Shown in pieces: positions 34,126 to 42,296 of a stretch of DNA of 64,000 nt. Made by a program: the position numbers and the translations under genes. The notes beneath the pieces are model-generated. The model was not told where the DNA came from. It searched no databases and worked only from the letters and a program-made list of their open reading frames with translations. The stretch lies in the NCBI RefSeq assembly GCF_003572205.1, contig NZ_QXNY01000005.1, positions 372,001 through 436,000 of the forward strand. The letters run 5' to 3'. Every line of letters begins with the position of its first letter. Within the stretch, counting starts at the first letter, position 1. Origin of the DNA: Algihabitans albus. GTDB taxonomy: Bacteria; Pseudomonadota; Alphaproteobacteria; Kiloniellales; DSM-21159.

Positions 34126-35103
34126 TTACTGGCCGAGACCGAGCTTGCCGATGACCTCTGCCGTGTCGGTGGCGACCTGCTCGGCAAAGGCATCGAAGTC
34201 GTCGCCGCACTCACCCGCAGGGACATAGCCGCGCTCTGCCATGAAGCTCTGGAGTTGATCGCTGGACCAAACCGTCATGGCGGCGTCGGTCAGCTTCGCC
34301 TCCACGTCAGCCGGCAGTTCGGGCGGTGCCATGAAGGAAAACCAAGAGGAAGCCGCCCAGTCGGTGCCGGTGCTCTCGGCGATCGTTTCCACGTCGTCGA
34401 GCGCATCGATGCGCTCGGGATGCATGATCGCTAGAAGGCGGACTTCGCCGGCGTCGGCCAGCGCTTTGCCTTCGCTGATCGACCCCGTGTACATCGTGAT
34501 GCCGCCGGCGACGACGTCTTGCAGGGCAGGCGCTCCACCTTTGGAGGGTACGAAGCGGATCTTGAGCGGATCGACGCCTTCGGCATTCAGCCAGCCGGCA
34601 ACCGAAAGATGCCAGGCGCCGCCGACCCCGCTGCCCGAGGAGATGTAGGTTCCCGCGTCATTCTCCTTGATCGCCGCCAGCAGCTCCGCCGCACTGTTCC
34701 AAGGAGCATCCGCTTTGATGGTGATACCTGCAGGCAGGGAGGCGAGGCGGCACAGCAGGGTGAAAGAATCCGGTCCGATATCGCCTTGCGCGAGTGGCCG
34801 ATAGGTCGTGAACTCGACGGTTCCCAGGCCGATCGTATAGCCGTCGGCGGCCGCGGTCGCCATCGCCGTATGTCCGACGACACCGCCGGCGCCGGTTCTG
34901 TTGACGACATTGATCGGCTGACCGAGCTCTTCTTCGAGCATCGCCGCAAAGGTTCGCGCCAGTGTGTCGGTACCGCCGCCGGCGCCCCAGGGAACGATCA
35001 TCGTGATCGGGCGATCGGGATATGCCGCTGCCGGCAGCGAGGCGGCAAAAAGAGACGCGGCCGCTAGGACGGTGAGTGCGCCGCGTTTGGTGAACTTGAG
35101 CAT
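34126..35103 (-). CDS. tctC: Tripartite tricarboxylate transporter substrate-binding protein (Bug family)
   Basis: 325 aa. ATG 35103 follows GGAGG with 7 bp spacing. Signal peptide (ALTVLAAASLFAASLPAAAYP), then the Bug-family start PDRPITMIVPWGAGGGTDTLAR, the carboxylate-binding first beta strand and loop. The ligand is a di- or tricarboxylate by family; the regulon context favours a tricarballylate- or citrate-like compound (inference). First gene of tctC-tctB-tctA on the - strand. Confidence 0.9.
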   Translation of the reverse strand: MLKFTKRGALTVLAAASLFAASLPAAAYPDRPITMIVPWGAGGGTDTLARTFAAMLEEELGQPINVVNRTGAGGVVGHTAMATAAADGYTIGLGTVEFTTYRPLAQGDIGPDSFTLLCRLASLPAGITIKADAPWNSAAELLAAIKENDAGTYISSGSGVGGAWHLSVAGWLNAEGVDPLKIRFVPSKGGAPALQDVVAGGITMYTGSISEGKALADAGEVRLLAIMHPERIDALDDVETIAESTGTDWAASSWFSFMAPPELPADVEAKLTDAAMTVWSSDQLQSFMAERGYVPAGECGDDFDAFAEQVATDTAEVIGKLGLGQ

Positions 35104-35214
35104 TCGATTTCCTCCTCGATCCGTATTTTTTCTTTTCCGGGCATCGCACATCGCGCTGCCAGGGGCTGTGTCGCCTTGTCGCAGAATGCAGCGTTCGACT
35201 ACAATATTCAAGTG

Positions 35215-35230
35215 TATGCAGTGGTATCCA
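35215..35230 (+). promoter_or_regulatory. Candidate regulon operator TATGCA-GTGG-TATCCA
   Basis: Lies 112 bp upstream of the tctC start, in the gap between the racemase-family gene and tctC. The surrounding 21 bp agree at 17 positions with the site in front of tcuA (TGTATGCA...CATAG). Confidence 0.55.
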
Positions 35231-35263
35231 TAGCTTGCAGATTCTTTGCCGCGCGGGCTATTG

Positions 35264-36007
35264 TCAGAAATCCCGCAGGAGCCGACCGTACCCGTCGCGA
35301 CGATCCGCGATTCCGGCGGCGCGCAAGGTCGCCCACCAGCAAGCGACATTTACGGAAATGACAGGTTTCCGGTAGCGCGCTTCGAAAGGGGCGGCGAGAC
35401 GCGCCATAGCGATCGAGGTTCCGACGTGGACCAGGGCGTCGACGCGACTGCTATCGACTCTGTCGAAGGCTGTCTGCAGTTGGTCGGCCGTGATGTCGAT
35501 GACCTGGTCTTCCCGCGGGGCGCGCAGGCCGACGATTTTATCGACGCCGTATCCCGCTTCTTCGAACCAGACTTTCACATGTTCGTCCGCCAGCGGCATG
35601 TAGGGCGACACTACTGCGATCGTCTTCGCCTGCATGGTCGTCAACGCCTGGTCGAGTGCGTCCGGTGGCACGGTAACGGGAACGCCGGCGTGCTCTTCCA
35701 AGCGGCGCTTCATGCTCGTACTTCCAGCCCGGCCACCCCAGAAGCAGGGCACGGCCATCGCCATGATCACCCGGTCCGGATTGGCGGCCATCAGCCTGCT
35801 GAGAGCCGGCAGGAGATCGGGTTCCGTTGCGACAACGATGGCCTCGGCGTCGGCGTTTGAGCGAAATTCCTGATTGGGCACGCTGATGCGTGCTGCGAGG
35901 TGGGTGACACCTTCAATCGCCATGCCGGCGATTTCCGGTTCGACGGAACTGTTCGTGGATGGAACGAGCGACCCGACCTTGAGTCGATGTCCCAGAACAT
36001 CGGTCAT
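35264..36007 (-). CDS. Asp/Glu racemase superfamily protein (maleate isomerase/arylmalonate decarboxylase-like)
   Basis: 247 aa from ATG 36007, with GGAGGG 7 bp upstream; the longer frame to 36217 is not supported. The N-terminal VPSTNSSVEPE and the double Rossmann-like layout match the maleate isomerase/AMDase branch. The first active-site cysteine is present (Cys88 in AVPCFWGG), but the second, usually in a SCTN-type motif, is replaced by Gly196 (VHVGTS). Loss of one of two cysteines is known in AMDase, which decarboxylates malonates with one Cys, though the cysteine lost there is the other one. Racemase activity is therefore doubtful; a decarboxylase or lyase is plausible. Confidence 0.75.
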   Translation of the reverse strand: MTDVLGHRLKVGSLVPSTNSSVEPEIAGMAIEGVTHLAARISVPNQEFRSNADAEAIVVATEPDLLPALSRLMAANPDRVIMAMAVPCFWGGRAGSTSMKRRLEEHAGVPVTVPPDALDQALTTMQAKTIAVVSPYMPLADEHVKVWFEEAGYGVDKIVGLRAPREDQVIDITADQLQTAFDRVDSSRVDALVHVGTSIAMARLAAPFEARYRKPVISVNVACWWATLRAAGIADRRDGYGRLLRDF

Positions 36008-36072
36008 CGCGCTTCCCTCCTTTTCGTTTCCCGCCTGTTTTTGTCTTTGGCTTGTGATGAAGCTATAATAAA

Positions 36073-36088
36073 TATACAACCGTGTACA
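36073..36088 (+). promoter_or_regulatory. Candidate regulon operator TATACA-ACCG-TGTACA
   Basis: The best and most palindromic copy. It lies between the divergent racemase-family gene (start 36007) and the sugar-binding-fold gene (start 36216), so one site could control both directions, including the gntR gene at the end of the rightward unit. Confidence 0.6.
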
Positions 36089-36215
36089 ATAGGATACGAA
36101 ATCAGCTTTGCCTGAGTCCATCTCGCCGAACCGCGCATCGTCCGTCATCGTTGTCTGTGTCGCGACTTCCTTGAGCTTGTGGTTGAAGCAAAGCGTCTGC
36201 GTGCAACGAGGTGAC

Positions 36216-37133
36216 ATGTCGATGGGGGATCGCCCTTTTCATATCGCAGTTCTCACCAAGAACCGCACCAACCCGGCCTACGTGGGCGCGCGATTGGGGG
36301 TAGATCGCTTCGTCGCGAACTATGGCGGCCGCGCAACGCATCTCGTACCCGAGAAACCGGACAATATAGAGGAGCAGATCGCGTTGATCGGGCAGGCAAT
36401 CGCGCTTAATCCCGATGCGATCATTCTGGCGCCTGCCCATGCAACCCGGCTTTCGGCTGGGGTCGATGCGATCGTGCAGGCTCGCATCCCTCTGTTCTAT
36501 GTGGTGAGCGAGACCAAACCGTCTCCCGCTATCATGTTCGTCGGTTCGGACAATGAAGCGCTCGGCTATGCGATGGCCGAGAGGATGTGTCGCCACATCG
36601 GCGGTTCGGGGGCTGTGGCGATCGTCGACGGCCATGTCGACTCCGCCACATCGGCCCCGCGCAGCGCGGGCTTCAAACGCGCGCTTATGGAGTTTCCCGA
36701 TGTCGTCTGCGTGTCTCAGTTCAGTGGCGGCTATCAGCGGGATATCGCCTATGCGGCCTTTGCCGATGCCTTGACGAAGATCGATGCGCTCGACGGAGTG
36801 ATCGTCGCGAACGACTATATGGCCATCGGTGTACTCGAGGCTCTGAAGGAAGCTGGACGCTCCGTGCCCGTGATAGGGTCCAACGTCACGCCGGCAGGCG
36901 TCGAGTTGATGAAACGCGGCGAGATGATCGCCAGCGCTGCATTCGATGCCATGTCGATGGGTGCGATTGCGATCGACGGTATCGTCCGCACGCTCCGCGG
37001 CGAGACGGTTCCCCGCCGCGTGCTTCTGCCCGCTCAACTCGTCGATCGCGAAAATCTCGGCGACTGGGATCGCGACTACAGTGAGCGCGAGACCCTCTCC
37101 TGGGACGAAGCCATGGCCGGTGCGGTTAACTGA
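36216..37133 (+). CDS. Periplasmic-binding-protein-fold (RbsB/LacI-type sugar-binding) protein without signal peptide or HTH
   Basis: About 305 aa. The start is ATG 36216 or ATG 36222 (GAGG lies 4 or 10 bp upstream); a longer frame from 36108 crosses the leader. The type 1 binding fold is clear: IAVLTKNRTNPAYVGARLG, then NPDAIILAPAHATRL, FVGSDNEALGYAMAERM, GVIVANDYMAIGVLEAL. No DNA-binding domain, no convincing signal peptide, and no ABC permease or ATPase is nearby. It may be a cytoplasmic sensor for the regulon or an exported protein whose signal is mis-started. First in the ALDH/FAD/GntR unit. Confidence 0.68.
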   Translation: MSMGDRPFHIAVLTKNRTNPAYVGARLGVDRFVANYGGRATHLVPEKPDNIEEQIALIGQAIALNPDAIILAPAHATRLSAGVDAIVQARIPLFYVVSETKPSPAIMFVGSDNEALGYAMAERMCRHIGGSGAVAIVDGHVDSATSAPRSAGFKRALMEFPDVVCVSQFSGGYQRDIAYAAFADALTKIDALDGVIVANDYMAIGVLEALKEAGRSVPVIGSNVTPAGVELMKRGEMIASAAFDAMSMGAIAIDGIVRTLRGETVPRRVLLPAQLVDRENLGDWDRDYSERETLSWDEAMAGAVN

Positions 37134-37173
37134 AGAGCCCCTTTCGGTGGGATGGAACGAGCAGGAATCGGAT

Positions 37174-38619
37174 ATGGAATTGCCTGGAACGAATGGTGCG
37201 GTAGTTGAAACGCGCCTGTTTATCGCCGGTGCTTGGCGCGACTCGCAAAAGTCCTTCGAGGTGCGCGATAAATACAGCGGCGATGTTGTCGCGAGCGTTC
37301 AGGCCGCTGCTCCTGCGCTTGTGTCGGAGGCGGTGGAGCATTGTCGGCGCGCCTTCGACAGGGGCGTGCCATCACCCTACGAACGGGCGGAGATTCTCTA
37401 TTGTGCGGCGTCTCTCGCGCGCGCTGACCAGGACAGACTCGCTGCGACCTACCAGGCCGAAACCGGGTTTACCGGCAGCGATGCCCGCACTGAAACCGAC
37501 CGCTGTATTCAAACCCTGACGCTCTGCGCCGAGGAGGCGCGGCGGTTCGACGCCAATGAAACCATCCCCATATCCGGTGCTCCCGGGCCGGCTGGGCGAT
37601 TTGCCTTCGTCATGCGGGTGCCGATCGGTCCCGTGGCGGCGATCACGCCGTTCAATGCCCCGCTCAACACCGTCGCCCATAAGGTCGGGCCGGCGATTGC
37701 GGCGGGCAATCCGGTGCTTTTGAAGCCCTCGGCGCATACCCCTCTCTGCGGTGCCCTCATCGTCGATTTGATGCTGCGGGCCGGGTGGCCCGCCGATTTG
37801 ATCGCGTTGCTCCAGGGTGGGGCGGAGGTCGGGCAACAGCTTCTGGAGGAACCCGATATACGGTTCTACACCTTCACCGGATCTACCGATGTGGGGCGGG
37901 TGATTCAAAAGGCGGCGGGCTTGCGCCGTACGCAGTTGGAGCTCGGGTCGATCGCCTTCACGATCATCGAACCGGATGCGGATCTCGACCGAGCCTTGCC
38001 ACTGGTCCGTACGGCCGCGTTTCGAAAGGCAGGTCAGGTCTGCACGTCCGTCCAGGTTCTTCTGGTGCAGCGCGATGTCTATGCCGAGGTTCGCGACCGG
38101 CTGGTTGCACTCACCGAGACGACACCCTTCGGCGATCCGGCCGGTGCGGACACCATCACGGGACCGATGATCTCCGTCGAGGCGGCAGAGCGGGCCGAGG
38201 CACGCATTGCCGAGGCCGTCGCGGCTGGCGCCACGATTCTCGCAGGCGGTCGGCGCGATCGCGCCGTTCTGGCGCCGACGGTCCTGGCAGATGCCTCACC
38301 CACGGTCGCTCCGGTTTGCGAGGAGATGTTCGCGCCTGTCGTCACCCTGCTGCCCTACGATACGCTCGACGAGGCATTCGAACGGATCAATGCCACGCCC
38401 TATGGGCTCGCCGCGGGGCTCTTCACGGCCCGGATCGACGCTGCGCTTCAGGCGGCGCGCGGACTACGGGTCGGGACGGTGCACATCAACAACACATCGA
38501 GTTCGCGCGTCGATCTGATGCCCTATGGTGGCGTGAAAGACAGCGGTTTCGGCCGCGAAGGGCCGCACTATGCCATGCATGAGATGACGGAAGAGCGGCT
38601 CGTCACCTTGACGCCGTAG
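37174..38619 (+). CDS. NAD(P)-dependent aldehyde dehydrogenase
   Basis: 481 aa. ATG 37174 has AGGAA upstream; the long 5' extension overlaps the previous gene. ALDH landmarks: PFNAPLNTVAHKVGPAIAAGNPVLLKPS, QLELGSIAF with the general-base Glu, and the nucleophile Cys290 (KAGQVCTSVQ). The usual ELGGKN/P box reads ELGSIA, as in glyceraldehyde/lactaldehyde-type relatives. It probably oxidises an aldehyde produced by the TPP enzyme or the GMC oxidoreductase to the acid. Substrate unknown. Confidence 0.88.
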   Translation: MELPGTNGAVVETRLFIAGAWRDSQKSFEVRDKYSGDVVASVQAAAPALVSEAVEHCRRAFDRGVPSPYERAEILYCAASLARADQDRLAATYQAETGFTGSDARTETDRCIQTLTLCAEEARRFDANETIPISGAPGPAGRFAFVMRVPIGPVAAITPFNAPLNTVAHKVGPAIAAGNPVLLKPSAHTPLCGALIVDLMLRAGWPADLIALLQGGAEVGQQLLEEPDIRFYTFTGSTDVGRVIQKAAGLRRTQLELGSIAFTIIEPDADLDRALPLVRTAAFRKAGQVCTSVQVLLVQRDVYAEVRDRLVALTETTPFGDPAGADTITGPMISVEAAERAEARIAEAVAAGATILAGGRRDRAVLAPTVLADASPTVAPVCEEMFAPVVTLLPYDTLDEAFERINATPYGLAAGLFTARIDAALQAARGLRVGTVHINNTSSSRVDLMPYGGVKDSGFGREGPHYAMHEMTEERLVTLTP

Positions 38620-38676
38620 CGGTTCGACCCCGAACGGTGTGGCGAAAGGGCGCGCGATGAGACGGGGAGGGAGAGG

Positions 38677-40380
38677 GTGTCGGCACCCGAAGGGTTCGAT
38701 GTTGTTGTCTTGGGGTCCGGCGCCGCAGGCTTGACCGCCGCGCTGGTGGCCGCGACCGAGGGACTGTCGGTCTGCCTTGTCGAGAAAGACGCCAAGCTTG
38801 GCGGCACGACGGCCTGGTCGGGTGGCATGGTCTGGGCACCGCTGAGCGGTGCTGCGCGGGCGGTAGGCCATACGGAAGATACCGCTGACGCGGTCTGGTC
38901 CTATCTCGCCGCCATATTGCCCGATATCTCGGATGCAGCGCGGCTTAAGGCCTTTGTGACCGCCGCGCCCGAGGCTGTCGACTATCTCAATGAACGGACT
39001 GTCGTTCAACTGCGGCCCGTTCCCGTCTATCCCGACTACTATCCGGACGCGCCCGGTGCGACGAAGGCCGGCCGTGTGTTGGAGCCGCAACCCTTCGACG
39101 CTTCGTGTCTTCGGGGTACGCTGGCGCTGCTGCGGCGCCCCCTGCCGGAGTTCGCCCTATTCGGAGACATGATGGTCGCTCGAACGGATATTCCAAAGTT
39201 TCGCAGTGTGTTCCGATCCGCCAGATCCTTTGCGACCGTTACTGGCCTGCTGTTGCGCCATCTTCGTGAAAAGCTGAGGCACGGTCGCGGTACGAGCCTC
39301 GTTCTCGGCAATGCTCTGGTGGGACGCTTGGTCTATGCATGCCAAGCCGCCGGCGTCACCTTCAAGGTGGCGACGCGAGTCCGCGACCTGACCTGCAATG
39401 CCGCTGGAACGGTCGACGGCGTTGTCCTGGCGGATGGGTCACGGCTCGAAGGTCGGCAGGGCGTTGTCTTGGCGACCGGCGGCTTCTCGCAAGATCCCAA
39501 GCGGCGGCAGAGCCTGCTGCCACCTGCGTTGGCCGACAACTCGGCCACTGCCCACGGTGCGACCGGAGACGGTGCCGATCTTGCGGAGCGGGTCGGGGGC
39601 CTCTTCCTGAACGCTGAGGAAGGCAACGCCTTCTGGGCGCCAGTGTCTCGGTACCGCCGGGCGAATGGGTCCGAGGCCGTTTATCCCCACACGGTGACGG
39701 ACCGGTCGAAACCCGGCTTGATCGCCGTCGACGGCGAGGGCAAGCGCTTTACCAACGAGGCGGTCAGCTATCATGAGTTCGTCAAAGCCATGCTCGCAAA
39801 CGGCAATGCGGCGACGCCCGACGATGGTGGGGCTTGGCTGCTATGCGACTCCCGGTTTCTCTGGCTTTACGGTCTCGGCGCCGTCAAGCCGATGACACGT
39901 CGCCTGCGGTCCTTTCTGTCCCAAGGGTATCTGCATCGGGGCGAGACTCTCGGTGACCTGGAGGCTTGTCTGTCGCTGCCGAAGGGCGCGCTGGTTGAGA
40001 CTGTCGCGCACTACAATCGCGGGGCGGACGCCGGCGGCGACCCTGACTTCGGACGTGGTGGCAACGTTTATCAGCGGTTTCTCGGGGATGCCTCGATCCA
40101 ACCCAATCCCTGTGTCGCGCCCCTTCGCAAGCCGCCCTTCTATGCGGTGAAGGTGCTGCCCGGCGACCTTGGCGCCGCTGCCGGCCTGGATACCGACGAA
40201 GTCGGGCGCGTGCGCGACCGGAACGGCCGCATGATCGCCGGGCTCTATGCCTGCGGTGCCGATATGCGCTCGGTGATGCAGGGCGCCTACCCGGCGCCTG
40301 GGATCACGCTTGGACCGGCCATAACCTTCGGCTATCTTATCGCGATGGATATGTTCGGGCGCTCACGATGCAATCAGTAG
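38677..40380 (+). CDS. FAD-dependent oxidoreductase (fumarate reductase flavoprotein/3-ketosteroid dehydrogenase-like)
   Basis: 567 aa from GTG 38677 with GGGAGGG upstream. N-terminal FAD motif VVVLGSGAAGLTAALVAA with VEKDAKLGGTTAWSGGMVW; a C-terminal FAD segment with PAPGITLGPAITFGYL. The GGTTAWSGG/GMVWAP pattern is that of succinate dehydrogenase/fumarate reductase-type flavoproteins, including 3-ketosteroid delta-1-dehydrogenases and enoate reductases. It likely introduces or removes a double bond next to a carbonyl or carboxyl group in the compound handled by this regulon (inference). Confidence 0.82.
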   Translation: MSAPEGFDVVVLGSGAAGLTAALVAATEGLSVCLVEKDAKLGGTTAWSGGMVWAPLSGAARAVGHTEDTADAVWSYLAAILPDISDAARLKAFVTAAPEAVDYLNERTVVQLRPVPVYPDYYPDAPGATKAGRVLEPQPFDASCLRGTLALLRRPLPEFALFGDMMVARTDIPKFRSVFRSARSFATVTGLLLRHLREKLRHGRGTSLVLGNALVGRLVYACQAAGVTFKVATRVRDLTCNAAGTVDGVVLADGSRLEGRQGVVLATGGFSQDPKRRQSLLPPALADNSATAHGATGDGADLAERVGGLFLNAEEGNAFWAPVSRYRRANGSEAVYPHTVTDRSKPGLIAVDGEGKRFTNEAVSYHEFVKAMLANGNAATPDDGGAWLLCDSRFLWLYGLGAVKPMTRRLRSFLSQGYLHRGETLGDLEACLSLPKGALVETVAHYNRGADAGGDPDFGRGGNVYQRFLGDASIQPNPCVAPLRKPPFYAVKVLPGDLGAAAGLDTDEVGRVRDRNGRMIAGLYACGADMRSVMQGAYPAPGITLGPAITFGYLIAMDMFGRSRCNQ

Positions 40381-40409
40381 CTGTGTGAGCCCGATCCTTC
40401 GGAGATGCC

Positions 40410-41129
40410 ATGCCTAAAAGCTCGAAGCCCAGGTTGCGTGATGTCGCCAGTTCGGAAGCCCACGGCTCCAATCCGATCGTGCCGGGCGGGGATGCCCTTG
40501 GAGACAATGCGTATCAGCGCGTCCGCGACGCTATCGCGGAAGGCAAGCTGAAACCGGGCCAGAGGCTGGTTGAAAACCAACTGGCGGAATGGCTGTCGGT
40601 CAGTCGAACTCCTGTGCGCGAAGCGATTTATCGTCTTCAGGCGGAGGGGCTTTTGACGCAGTCGGCGCGCCAGGGCCTGATCGTCACGCGGCTCGACTAC
40701 CAATCCGTTGTCGAGCTCTACGAAATGCGGAAGGTGCTGGAGGGTACGGCGGCACGGTCTGCAGCGGCGCAGGCGACCGAGCCGGAAATCGACTTGCTGG
40801 AAGACATTATCGAGATGGAGCGGTCGTTGCCTCCGGACGATCCGGAGAACGCGGCCCACGTGAACCGGAAGTTTCACCAGGCTCTGCATCATTCCGCGCA
40901 CAATCGCTATCTTTTGGACAGCCTGCGCGCGCTCGATAACGCTATGATCCTACTTGGAAATACGACGCTGAGTTTCCAAGGGCGGCGCGACGAGGCGATT
41001 GCCGAGCACGAAAAGATCGTCGCCGCGATCCGAGCGGGCGATAAGGACGCGGCCTACAAGGCGGCGGAAGCGCATATCGGTGCTGCCCAGCGCAAACGGC
41101 TTAACATGCTGATGCGCGAGCGCGACTAG
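40410..41129 (+). CDS. GntR family transcriptional regulator (FadR/FCD subfamily)
   Basis: 239 aa. N-terminal winged helix (about residues 30-95: AYQRVRDAIAEGKLKPGQRLVENQLAEWLSVSRTPVREAIYRL in parts) and an all-helical C-terminal FCD ligand domain (LYEMRKVLEGTAARSAA, HVNRKFHQALHHSAHN, EHEKIVAAIRAGDKDAA) with Asp/His metal-ligand candidates. FCD regulators usually respond to an organic acid and repress. As the only regulator within the 29.4-50.2 kb set, it probably binds the TATRCA-N4-TRTNCA sites, and it is itself downstream of one. Confidence 0.88.
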   Translation: MPKSSKPRLRDVASSEAHGSNPIVPGGDALGDNAYQRVRDAIAEGKLKPGQRLVENQLAEWLSVSRTPVREAIYRLQAEGLLTQSARQGLIVTRLDYQSVVELYEMRKVLEGTAARSAAAQATEPEIDLLEDIIEMERSLPPDDPENAAHVNRKFHQALHHSAHNRYLLDSLRALDNAMILLGNTTLSFQGRRDEAIAEHEKIVAAIRAGDKDAAYKAAEAHIGAAQRKRLNMLMRERD

Positions 41130-41177
41130 TGCTGACCGTGGTCTAACCGCTGTCTCCGTCGGGCGGTTCCCGGAAAT

Positions 41178-42296
41178 CTACTCGGCAGGCGCGTGCTTAA
41201 GGTCGCGGCGGCGCTCCATGGCATAGCGAATCAGTGCAGCAAACCTGTAGATGCCGTGGACGAACTTTCCGTAGGGAAAGGCGAGAAACAAACCCATAAC
41301 CACGCCAAGATGGATAATCAGCAGTGTACCCATGGCTGGTGTTTCACGCAGAATCATGAGCAGAAGTCCGGTCAGGGACGTGAGGAACAGGAGTGCGAGA
41401 AAGCCCATATCCATGCCGCGATTGGACAGTTCGGCCATCTCCTCGTTCATCTTGCGCTTGATCCACCAGAGACCGGCCGGTCCGACCAGGAGGCCGATGC
41501 CCCCCACTGTGCCGAAGATGTTCGGAAGCGAGAAGTAGCCGTAGGGTGCCACCCAGTCGAAGACATAGTGATAGATCGTGCCGGTCGTCGTCGCGGCGAA
41601 GCACAGGAGAAAGCCATAGAAGGTCGCGTGATGAAACCGCTTTCGCCAGGGTGAAGGCTGGTCCGTTCCCGTTGAACAACCGCCGCCGCCGCCGTCGAGA
41701 TACTTCAAGGTGAAGGTGTCGTGCAGCGCCTGCGTCAGGCTCGGCGGATCCGCAAGAGGGGTTTCGTTCTCACCGGTGGCCCGCCAGAAATTCCGAACCC
41801 CCATGATGATTGCGAAGATCGCGAAGAGGAACACGCTGCCGAACAGTGTCGCCATCACGTTGTGCGGCATGATGGCATAGAACGAACCGGCATCGGTATG
41901 CGCCTGAAACAGGGCTGCGGGCTCGTTCATCAACAGTGTGATCCCGAGAATGAGTACGAACCCGAGCCCGGACAGGAGACAGACCGCGACGCCGTTGCTG
42001 CGAAACAGCGGCCCCAGAAAAGCCGGCCAGGTATAGGCCTCGTAGCTCTCGCGGCGCAGTTTCGCGAAGGTCTTGGGAACATTGACGCCGAACTCGTGCG
42101 GCGGCGCATACTGGCAGTCGTGAAAGCAGGCGCCGCAGTTGTGGCAGAGATTGGCGAGATAGCTGAGGTCGCCTGTGGCGAAGTTGCTGCGTATTTCCAT
42201 CGCCGGGAACACCGCGCAGATGCCTTCGCAATACCGGCAGGCATTGCAGATGGTCATCAGGCGTTCGGCCTCCTTGGTGGTCTCAGTTTCGAGCAC
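41178..42296 (-). CDS. tcuB: Tricarballylate utilization protein B (4Fe-4S/cytochrome b-like electron-transfer subunit)
   Basis: About 372 aa from the GTG at 42296, which has GGAGG 10 bp upstream and overlaps tcuA by 14 bp; the ATG at 42338 would give 386 aa and a 56-bp overlap. Two ferredoxin-like clusters lie at the N-terminus (CNACRYCEGIC and CHNCGACFHDCQ), then six hydrophobic segments with conserved His. TcuB re-oxidises the FAD of TcuA and passes electrons to the quinone pool at the membrane. Known in Salmonella tricarballylate catabolism. Confidence 0.88.
   Translation of the reverse strand: MLETETTKEAERLMTICNACRYCEGICAVFPAMEIRSNFATGDLSYLANLCHNCGACFHDCQYAPPHEFGVNVPKTFAKLRRESYEAYTWPAFLGPLFRSNGVAVCLLSGLGFVLILGITLLMNEPAALFQAHTDAGSFYAIMPHNVMATLFGSVFLFAIFAIIMGVRNFWRATGENETPLADPPSLTQALHDTFTLKYLDGGGGGCSTGTDQPSPWRKRFHHATFYGFLLCFAATTTGTIYHYVFDWVAPYGYFSLPNIFGTVGGIGLLVGPAGLWWIKRKMNEEMAELSNRGMDMGFLALLFLTSLTGLLLMILRETPAMGTLLIIHLGVVMGLFLAFPYGKFVHGIYRFAALIRYAMERRRDLKHAPAE

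Noticed and set aside
36108-36215. N-terminal extension of the binding-fold protein as a signal peptide
   Set aside because: The extension (MPESISPNRASSVIVVCVATSLSLWLKQ) would start at TTG without a ribosome binding site; GAGG before 36216/36222 fits better. It remains a weak alternative.
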